Source: Talpa occidentalis | Taxonomy: Eukaryota; Chordata; Mammalia; Eulipotyphla; Talpidae | Reading direction: 5' to 3' | Length of the DNA: 64,000 bases | Assembly: GCF_014898055.3 (NCBI RefSeq) | Contig: NW_023605083.1 | Span: 91,171,721-91,235,720, forward strand | Part shown: piece by piece, positions 12,191-22,500 of the stretch | How positions within the stretch are numbered: the first letter of the stretch is position 1 | Layout: each line of letters opens with the position of its first letter | Program-made: the position numbers and the translations under genes | The notes under the pieces: generated by a model | Told to the model about the DNA's origin: nothing | Database searches by the model: none | What the model saw: only the letters and a program-made list of their open reading frames with translations

Positions 12191-12479
12191 CAAGGGATTC
12201 TTAAGGGGTTAAATGCTCTGCATCTTGACTGGATCATGCCAATATCCTGAACACCATATTATACAATAGTTTTGCAAGATGTTACCATCGGGGGATATTG
12301 GGTAAAGGTTACATGGGATCTCTCTGTATACAACTGCTTATGAGTCCAACTATTTAAAAATAAAAATTTTACTTTAAAAATGGGTTTTAGTTTTTCTACA
12401 TTCTACTAGTTTTTGGAAATTTCTAATATTCTCTTTTTATTTATTCCCTCCTACTACTACATTTTGGAATATTTTATTT

Positions 12480-12750
12480 ATTTTTTTAAAGATTTATTTA
12501 TTTATGCATACAAGAGTTGGGGTAGAGGCCAGAGATGTGGGGGGTGAGAGGATTCACCAGAGACAGATTGGGACACAGAACAGGCAGACTGACTGAAATA
12601 CACTGCTGAGGGGAGCAGTGGACGAGACAGGAGAGGTTTGCTTTGCCATGTGGTTTCTCCCTGGCCAGTCAGGGATCGAACTCGTGCTGCAGAGTCTGTG
12701 CATTGCTTCATAGGGCAGTCCTTAACCCCTTGCGCCACCAGGGAGGCCCA
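12480..12750 (-). mobile_element. tRNA-derived SINE (shared, copy A)
   Basis: AAAGATTTATTTATTTATGC to GCGCCACCAGGGAGGCCC. Orthologue at 43,983-44,244. Confidence 0.95.
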
Positions 12751-13796
12751 TTTTCAAATATTTTTTATAGCTGACTTTCCTGATTTTTATGTTGAACACC
12801 GGCTTATTTATTGTCAATCTTTAACTTTTACTTATATAAACACAATGCTGCACATTTTAGTCTGAGTTTAGCTTTCACTGCATTCCATAGGTTTTGATAT
12901 ATTTGATTCTTTTCTAGATTATTTTCACTTGAATCATGGTAGTACGGAAAAGTATGTACTTTCATTTACAAAGATCTAAAATATTCTGGTCCTTCTTTAT
13001 TATTTACATATCACTTTAATTATAACATGAGATGAGGCCTTAAAAATCCCTCCTTTTTGGCATTCATTGAGGTTTTTCTTTGATAAATTGTGTGGTAAAT
13101 CACTCCTAAAATACTGTGAAACAATTTTAGCTTTTAATTATTATTATAGGAGGCTATTGGCTCCCATGAATTTTTTCATTTTTCAAAGGCAATTTTATTT
13201 TATCCATGTTTTTGTTTCCAAGCATAGGACATGCTTAAGTCTGCTTCTTTATTAAATTATGAAATTGACAGCTAAATGAGCTACCGTCAGTTAAAATAAC
13301 CATTGTCACTTTCCACTCCAATGTTCTCTCCTTCACACTTTATTCCATGTCAGTTGGCTTCTTTTTCATCCAACGGAGAGGTTGAGTTGGAAATACATTT
13401 GGCTGGAACTGAGAGGGGCATCAGTTTGCAGTCGTGTTGTGTATGCTCATGGTTTCCCATCTGCACAGGAATGGCTTTCAGGGTGTGTGTATGGGGAGAG
13501 GGGGTACTTCTACCACCCACTATGCAGACTTACTTGTGGGGGATGACACAGAGGTGGGACACAAACACACCCTGAAGCACCTGACATCAGTAATAAGGAA
13601 ACAATTCTCTTTCCCTTCTCTCTCTGGAAAATCACCTTACAACTCCTTGTCACATGTGGAAGTAAACAATGAGTATACAACAAAAGTTAAAAATCAGGCA
13701 GGGAGATAGATATTAGAGATGTGTCTAGATTACTTAAAATATATAATTTATCTAGATTTTGTGATGCTGACTGTGGTTTTCAGATTTTTATTTTCT

Positions 13797-14117
13797 TTTT
13801 TTTTTTTTAGAAGCATGTTTTTATTTATTTGTTTGGTTGGTTTTTTTTTTTTGGTTTTTTTTGTTTATACATGCACTGGGTACAGTCAGAAGCGCGGGAG
13901 GGTGAGAGAATTCACCAGAGCCAGAGCAGGGAGCAGAGCAGGCAGGAGGACCGAGGTACACTGCTGAGGGGAGCAGCGGGCGGCAGGAGAGGTCTGCGCG
14001 CCATGTGGGACCTTCCTCCGGTGGCCGGGGAGCAGCTGGGGATCGAACCGGCGCCACAGAGGCCACGGGCAGCTTTGCAACCCAGCGCTCAACCACTGTG
14101 CCACCGGGGAGGCCCGG
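13797..14117 (-). mobile_element. tRNA-derived SINE, copy A only
   Basis: Flanked by GGTTTTCAGATTTTTA. The empty site in copy B is at about 45,271-45,290. Confidence 0.95.
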
Positions 14118-14141
14118 TTTTCAGATTTTTAAATTTGTCCT

Positions 14142-14440
14142 TTAGGGCCTCCCCTGGTGGTGCAGCGGTTGAGCGCTGGGTTGCGAAGCTGCCCGCAGCC
14201 TCTGCAGCGCAGGTTCAATCCCCGGCTGATTCCCGGCCACCGGAGGAGGGTCCCACATGGTGCGCAGACCTCTCCTGCCGCCCGCTGCTCCCCTCAGCAG
14301 TGTACTTTGGTCCTTCTGCCTTCTCTGCTCCCCGCTCTGGCTCTGGTGAATTCTCTCACCCTCCCGCGCTTCTGACTGTACCCAGTGCTTGTATAAATAA
14401 ATAAATAAATCTTTAAAAAATAAATAAAATAAAAATAAAT
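14142..14440 (+). mobile_element. tRNA-derived SINE, copy A only
   Basis: Near-consensus copy only 27 bases after the previous one and in the opposite sense. Copy B reads TTTGTCATTTAAACAC straight through. Confidence 0.95.
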
Positions 14441-15355
14441 TCGTCATTTAAACACTAACTTTTATGCTTAATTTTGTATTTTCTTCCTAAGGAGGGCTGT
14501 TCACAATTGTGTACATTTGTGTGAAGGACTCCTAAAACTTGGATTCCTGCCAGTGGTTCTCAGGGGAAAAAGCACAACAGAAATACTGATTGTGTGGCCA
14601 GTTTGAAAATTTTATTGTGAGTTTTTTCACAGCTAAGAAAGTCTTTGCAATAGGTTCACAGAATATAAAGCAGGGAGTTGGGGATATGTGGAGAAAAACA
14701 AAGAATATAAGGCAAAATTATAAAAGAAAAAAATGATTAACTTCAGAAAAAAATATGCAAGAAAGTAAACGTAGTAAGATGGCTTGGCGATTAATAGATT
14801 GCACCTCATTTCAACATAGTGACTAAGTTATGTCTATAATCAATAAATATGTGGATATCCATGAGTGTATTCTTTAGAAATATAGGTGTCAATACTGGAA
14901 GAGACTGCTAAAACACAGAAACTTGTTTATGTGAACAGCAGGAATGGCTGAAGGAAGTAAATGAGGTGACTATTCTAGCCCCATAAGACTTTTAATTATG
15001 TGTATTATTACTTTAAAATTTTATTTAATGCCAACCATGCATATTTTGAAGAAGCCCTAGAAAATTTTGCAGCTGAAAATTAAAAAGTCAACCTAGCATA
15101 AGCTGAGAAATAAAAATTGATTGAAAACAACTAGCATGTGGCAAAATCTAAAGCAACTACTTGTCTACTACAGAGAACCGTTAAATGGCATGTGGCACAT
15201 CCACATTCTGTAATCTACCCTGTTAAATTCAATGAGGTAAAACCAGCCAGGGAATAGCATAGATTGGATTGATGTCCAAAGACAATGTAAAGTGACAAAA
15301 GCAAACAATATAATGATATGCAGTGTCATGAATATGCAAATGCACAGGAAACTCA
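14441..15355. other. Non-coding AT-rich spacer
   Basis: No gene seen. Conserved with 45,290-46,490, where copy B has one extra SINE. Probably old degraded repeat sequence downstream of ASGR2. Confidence 0.5.
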
Positions 15356-15359
15356 CTGA

Positions 15360-15780
15360 CAAGGACTTATCATGGTTCATTTTATGTGTCAACTTGACAG
15401 GGACAGAAGGACAAAAATATTTGGTAAAACATCATTCTGGATATGTCTGTGAAGGTGTTTTTGGATGGGATGAATATCTGAATTGGTAGGCTGGGTAAAG
15501 CAGATTAGTCTCATAGGTGTGGTGGGCCTCACCCAATCCACTGAAGCCTTGAATAGAACCAAAAAGATAAGCCTCCCATAGTAGAACAGTAATTCCTGCC
15601 TGGGACACTAGTTTTTTCCTGCCTTCAGACTCATACTGAAATAATGGCTCTTCCTGCATCTAGAGCCTGCCGCCTTCATGCTCAAGCTACCCCATCAGCT
15701 CTCATGGGTCTCCAGCTTGTCAACTCAGGACTTGCCACCCTCCACAGTTGCATGAGCCAGTCCCTAATAATAAATCACTC
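15360..15780 (+). repeat. Ancient interspersed repeat (copy A)
   Basis: Starts TTTTATGTGTCAACTTGACA and ends near CAGTCCCTAATAATAAATCA, followed by TG-rich sequence and CCCTGACCAATACAG. This is a well-known abundant mammalian repeat type; I do not assign the family. Shared with 46,505-46,905. Confidence 0.65.
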
Positions 15781-15850
15781 GTGTGTATGTGTACATGTAT
15801 ATGCGTGGGTGTATGTATATGTATGTGTGGATAGATACATACATACATCC
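15779..15850. repeat. TG/TATG-rich simple repeat
   Basis: Alternating TGTATG-type sequence inside the ancient repeat. Also at 46,912-46,980. Confidence 0.8.
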
Positions 15851-16566
15851 ACATCTTACTGGTTCTTTCTTTGGCAAACCCTGACCAATACAGTATCTGT
15901 GAAATATTTAACTGAGGAAAATGGGAGGGGTTGGGAAAGTTACTCATTGCCTGTAGTGTGTGTGTGTATATTTGAGACATAATTTACTGATAGTATATGT
16001 TACTTTTGTAATAAAAATTAAAGCAAAAATCAAATTGCTTAAAGATCCTTTCAAGGTCACTTTCAGATTGATCTTCAAAGGCCATATTTTCCCACTGTAG
16101 AAGTTGCTGCTGACAATTTCTGTGCTGGAGATAGGTCCAGATGTGTTTGGGGTCCCAAAAGAGACAGCCATGCTTCCAGTCAGCCATACTGGAAAAGTGT
16201 CTTACTACTGGGTGTCAAGGAGCAACTATCTAGAACATAAAATTTTCTCTTTTTTAAACCATGTCCTCTCCTTCTTTGCACCCTACATTCCCAAGCCCAA
16301 ATAACCAATCCACACAGAGTCTGAAGTATTAGTTTCTTTTGTTCCAACTCCACTGAAGGCTCAAAATTCTAATTCCAATGAATTGCAGTAGGAGATAGGT
16401 TCTCAGCCTCTCAGATCTGAGGTTCTTAATCCACGCCCTTCTATCTGTCCTCAACCCTTTCTCACGCCTCTGACTCTTTTCTTCCTTTCTTCAAAATCCC
16501 TATAAAAAAGCTGGGACAGGGCTGGGGTGGGGTGCAGATCAGAAAGACATGCTGGAGGATGGGCTC

Positions 16567-19500
16567 CTAGCCCGTGATGTTCAACTTCATCTCACACACC
16601 CAGCGGTACATCTGCAGGCAGAAGTCGTCGTTCCAGCGGCCATCCGGCCTCATCTCCGCACAGTCCTCAGTTCCACCCACCTCGTGCCCCGTCCAGTCGT
16701 CTGGCTGCAAGGGAGCCCAGTTCCTAAGAAGGCAGGACAAGCTCTGAGCTCCCCTCCATCCCAGCAACCCACACCTCCACCTCACCTTGGGCTCAGGGTG
16801 CAGAGTTGTAGCCGTGGAGGTTGGGGGTTTGAGGGGAGAGGGGAGGGATTTGGTTCCTGAAGGATGAGAGGGAATGGACTGATGTGTTGGGGTGAAAGAC
16901 CAGGTGGCTGTCCCAAGGCCAAACTAACGGGGTGGGAACTAACGAGGGAACTTGCCTGTAGTTAAGCCTATGGTCTGTGCCATCCACCCATCTCCAGGTG
17001 CCATCACTGTCAGTGAGGCCTATCCAGGTATGGAAGGGCTCCGTGTGTTGTGTAATGAATTTCTGGAAAACAGAACAGGGTGGGGTTAGAAGTGCTTCCA
17101 GTCCCTTGTACAGCCATATAGGCATCAGCTGGGCTTCCCTCAGCCCTCCCCAGCCTAACCTGCTCCAGGCTGAAGCATCAGCTCCCACTACCACTAGTTC
17201 CATGTTTCTCTTCTGTGACCGTAGCTGTTGTCAGCTGAATGTACACACACTGGGCTCACCTCAAGCTAAACGCTTTACAGGGCTTACTTTATTTAATGCT
17301 CATGAGACCTTCTAAATTGGGTGGCTTAATGAAGCACACATTACCCATGAGAATAAGTAGAGCCCACGAAGTTGATCTAGTGCCTGAGCTCGCAGCAACT
17401 GTACCTGGCCTCCCACTTTACTCCCAACTCACAGCACCACTGAACTCAGGTCTTCTCGCTGTCTCTGCCCACACTTCTAACTCTTGGAATCTCGACTCTG
17501 GCCCCTGGCCCTGCAGCCCCCATGCACCCTGGCATTACTAAGGAACTTGGCCTCACTCGCCTCTCAGATACATCAGTTTCTATGTAGCTGACATTTTCAG
17601 AGGTTTGCTAGGACTTGAGTTTCCAAGCTTGGACCCAGGGCCCAAGGCCCTGTTAGGACTTGGCTACATGGGGTCTGGCCAGCTGTCCTGCAAATGGGAG
17701 GCTGCCCTGGGTGTGAGGAGCAGCCCGGTCAGCCAGTTGCCTGGGGCTGGGCTGAAAGTGGTGGCTTAGATAGCTCCCTAGGACTCAAGTACACCCCTTA
17801 GGCCCCAGACCCCCGAGTGGCCTCCTGTACAGATATTGCTACTTCTGGCAACTTAAGTCCCATGGTTTGAAGGTAGCAAGGAGAGGGTATGATCACCTGG
17901 GTTTGTGGAGGAAATAGAGGGATGGGCTCACCAACACACACGCCTAGCAGTTCCCTTTGACAACATGTGAAGGGTCTCCAATGGCATTTGAAGGGAAATT
18001 TCCTAATTCCTTTCTCACTTCCTAGAGACCCAACTAAGGTTGCAGTTAACTCTCTCATCTATGGGCAGACATATCACACCCCTGAATTCTAGAATCCAGC
18101 AAATAGGACAATGTCCTGTGCATGAAGGGGCAACCCTCAGAAACTGGTGGGGTTGCTCCCTGTGTCAGAGGGGTCAGCAGAGGTTGAGGGAAAATGTCTC
18201 AGGACTAAATATTCCATCCGCTGATGACTGTTGCCCTAGTCCCTACTTTCTTTCACCACGAGAAGGTAGACAAGGAATACAAATCATCAATAGCCAGTCT
18301 TCTGTGATGCAGAAAGAACAGTCAAGTAGCACCAAGTGATCAGAGCAGAGTCTAGGTGAGTTCATCTCCCCTACTCATGGGTAGATAACAGACAAGAAAG
18401 ACAGACTGAGATTATTCACAAAAGTAGCAGAGAAAAATATTATCTTGGAAGTGATGCAAAAATAAAGATGATGGTCCTCCCTGGTGGTGCCATGGGTTGA
18501 GCACAGACTATGAAGCTATCCACAGCCACTGCAGGAGTTCGATCCCTAGCCAAGAAGGTGACCCACATGGTGCAGTAGACCTCTCCTGTGTCCCCGCTGC
18601 TCCCCCTCAGCAGTGTTATTTCAGACAGTCTGCCTGATCTGTTCCCTACTCTGTCTCTGGTGAATCCTCTCACACATACCCCACTCCTCTGGCCTGTACC
18701 CCAGTTCTTATATGCAGAAATAAATAAATCTTTTTAAAAAAATAAAGATGAAAGGGATGAACGAGGGAGGAAGAATAAACTGCTATCAAAAATGGAGGTG
18801 AAAAAAATACTTTGAAGGGGAATCCCTGGTGGTGCAAGGGGTTAAGACGCAACCTATAAAGCTGTTCGCAGCCACTGCAGCACTGACCCAAAATATGCAG
18901 CAGACCGCTCCTGCCTCCCTGCTGTTCCCCTCAGCAGTGTATTTCAGTCAGTCTGCCTCTTGTGTTCCCCACTCTTCCCCACACCTCTAGCCTCTACCCC
19001 AGTTCTTGCATGCATAAATAAATAAATCTTAAAAAATACTTTGGAAAGGAGTGTGTCAGAAAATAAGGAGATATTGGAGAACAGCTCACATCCTCCAAAA
19101 AATTAGAGAGATGAATGACATGTGACATCAAAGAAAAATAATAACACAACAGTAAATAAAGGGAAGAAACTGAGAAGAGAAATTCAAACTACATAAACAA
19201 AAACCAGCCACTCAGCAGAAACCCACATCTGAGATATGAAAATGGGCCAAGCACAGGCCCCAGGCTACAGAGAAAAAGATCCCAAGGAATTATGGTGATG
19301 GACTGTGGGCACTTTGATGGTGAGAGCTACGAAGACCACATCTGAGGGGAGAAATCATATACCATCCCAAAATCAACAACAATGTAAGAAAAAGGAACTT
19401 ATTTAAAAATTAATTAATTTTTTAAAAAAGAAATCAAGACCTATTCTATTTATATCACATAAAGCTGAATTCAAGATAAAAAACATTAAAAGGGTCACTG

Positions 19501-22500
19501 ACCTGCATTTCTCGGGATGAAAATACAACCTAAGTGGCCTCCCCAGTGGCTCAAGGTTAAAGTCTCAGTGCTATAAAGCTATTGCCAGTCACCACATTCT
19601 GAGTTCGATCCCTGACCAGGGAGATAACCCACATGGCACAGCAGACCTCTCCTGTCTTTCCCACTGCTCCCCTCAGCAGTGTATTTCAATCAGTCTGCCT
19701 GTTCTACTCCCCACTCTGTCTCTGGTGAATCCTCTCACACCAAACCAAACCTCTGGCCTACACCCCAGCTCTTATATGCATAAATAAATAAATCTCTAAA
19801 AAAAGAATAAAATAAATAAAAATTAATTTATTTTTAACCTCCCAGAACCTTTCTAGAGTCTTCCTTAGGTTAAAAAAAAACCTTAATAAAGCGAGCCTGA
19901 ACCACCCCCAGAGTGCACACCCCAGGGTTCCTCCTGCCTCCACCCAGGCTCCAGCTTCACCTGCTCCTCCCTGGTGTTGATGACCACCAGGTGGGCGTTC
20001 TCCAGCCGGCAGTACTTCTCAGCCTCCGGCCAGGTCTTCCCAGAGCGAGAGAACCAGTAGCAGCTGCCTCCATGCTCCAGCCAGTTAACCGGGCAGCACT
20101 CTGTGCCTGTGAGGGGGCAGCGGGAGATGAGATCCTGCTGAGGGGACAGGCACAAAGGGACCAGGGACCGCCCCTCTCCCTACCGTTGCTGCGGAAGAAC
20201 GCCATCTGACAAGACAGGGTGCGCAGATCCCCTGAGAAGTGCTTCAGATGAAGGAGCAAGGTGGAATGATCTAGAGGGACAGAGGGACGGGCTACGATGT
20301 GGGCTGTGTGGGTGCCTCTCTGCCCCTCCACCCTCACGACCCAGCACAGGCCTTGGGCTGTGGACGCACACATGCGCAGCACACTCACGCCACACTCACG
20401 CCACGCGGGCGCACACCTCTCACGCACTACCGAGGGGTTTCTCACATGTTTTCAGGTCCAACAGCTGTTTGTTCATTTTGGTTTCTAGAGATGTCACTTT
20501 GTTCCCAGAGCTGCCTCCTGAAAACAAGGGACGGGGCGGGGAGAGGAGTTAAACTTTCCTCTCGGTTCTGTCTCCTTAACTCCGGGCGTCCTCACCTCCC
20601 TGGGGCGTAGTCCTGGCACCATCACCTTGACCTGGGATGTTGCGGTCCCCACCCCCTGGCGCCCCAACATCTAGGAGGTGCCCTGAGCTGCCACAGAGAC
20701 TTCTGAAGCACACACCTGCTCAGGTCGCTCCCCTGCTTCAATCCCTTCAATAGGTCCCCATTCCCTCCAAATAAAGCCTCACATCGTTACTCTCATCATT
20801 AACCTGCATGGTCTAGCCCCGACCTGCTCTCTGCTCTCTCAACACCTAGTTCTGCCAGGCTGGAGTTGTTTAGTCTCCCTCATGCCTGGTGCCACAGATT
20901 CTGTTTTCCCTGCCTGGTTTTAATCCATCCTCTCTCTACCTGCCTGTAAGGGCAGTACAGGCCATGACTACAGGTTTTCTGATCCAGCAGACAGGGTGAA
21001 TGAGGAGAGTCCTGGAGTCCTCGGTGGCTTTTGTAGGCTTTTCTGGGATTTACTGGGTACACAGCAGGCAGGGGTGCTGGGAGGCTGGGAGATTGGCAGG
21101 CCTCCCAGACCCCAGCAAGTCTTTACTCTTTCTGGGCTCTCTGGCGTTCTCTGGCGTTATCTCTGCATCTCCTGTGCTGCTGCTTCTGCTTCTGTTGGCG
21201 TCGGAGACCACCCTTAAAAGCACAGTCTTAGCCCAGGTGAATCCCATCTACCTATGCCCACACCCTACTCCAGGTGCCCACTATCTGGCATGCATTCGGG
21301 ACCACAGGGTTCCGTCATCTATCCTAATGGAGGGAGGGCAGAAAAGCCTGATACTTTTACCTTACCCTACACTGCCTCACCCAGTTCATCCCTCAGCTCA
21401 GATTCAGTGCCCCTGAAGTTTACCCAGTATCTCAGGCTGGGTGATCTGCCCCAGCCCGCAGCCCACAGCACCAAGCACACCCCGATTGCAGACTCAGCAC
21501 TGGACACCGGCACCGACCCTCACAACAGGTGCCTGGGCCATCGGATCCACACCACCCACTCCTCACGGGAGTGCCCAATCACCATGGAAGCTCAGAGCCT
21601 CCATCTCCACCAGGGTGCTAGAGGAGAAGTTGCCGAATATTTCTTTTAGGGTCCACAACTCCATCTGCAACTGCGTTCCTTGTCAGGAGACAGTGGGGAC
21701 AGGACAAAGTGAAGGGGGCTGTGTCCCGTATGAGAGCCCCCATTGTCATCTGATCTGTGTGCCTATCCCCCTCCCTACGCACCACTGCCTCCATATTTGC
21801 CCCAGCACTGCCCATTTCTCTTTCCCCATCACCTCCCCCACCCCTCCTGGTCCCTGTGACCCTCACTTTGGGACCCGATCACACACGTGGCTACCAGCAG
21901 CAGGATGTTGACGCTCAGGGCGAGCAGACTGAGCCTGTGCCTGGAGCAGAAACGCTGCCGCAGGAGGGGCTGAGGCAGGAGAGTCCCTGCAAAAGAAGGG
22001 GAGACAGGAAGAGGGGGGTCAGAGCGGGGATCTAGATAATGGAAGGCAGAGGAAGTATAACTGAGAGTGGTGGGGGAACTAGATGCCGGGGCAGCTTTAG
22101 GGGAGTCAGGGGCTTTGACCCCAGCCTCTGGGCATTGCACACACATGCATTTGCACTCTGGCATCCACAGGAATACTGCCTGTACCAGCCACACTCAAAA
22201 ACTAATAACCCACAGGGCAAGAAGTTCATGCCTTGGGTATACTCTAGACCCACCTAATCATAAAAGTAGACTCAAATCAATCAAATTGACTCCAAGTTAC
22301 CTAACTACATTCCCAAGCAAAGCTCAAGAATATTTAGAGCAATACCAATATATCCAGCACCCAACAAGGTAAAATTCACAATGTCTGGAATCCAATCAAA
22401 GATTGAAAGAAGCCAGAAACACAACTCATATCAGGAAGCTAATAATCTATCTAAACTGACACAGATGACAGTATTAGCAGACAGGGACAAAAAACAAAAC

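Noticed and set aside
13829..14404. 191-codon plus-strand open frame
   Set aside because: It runs through two back-to-back SINEs; the same [25 protein letters not shown] peptides recur in every SINE of the window.
19957..20445. 162-codon minus-strand frame as a separate gene
   Set aside because: It overlaps ASGR2 exons 5 and 6 in another frame; the correct frame gives the lectin residues with proper splice sites.
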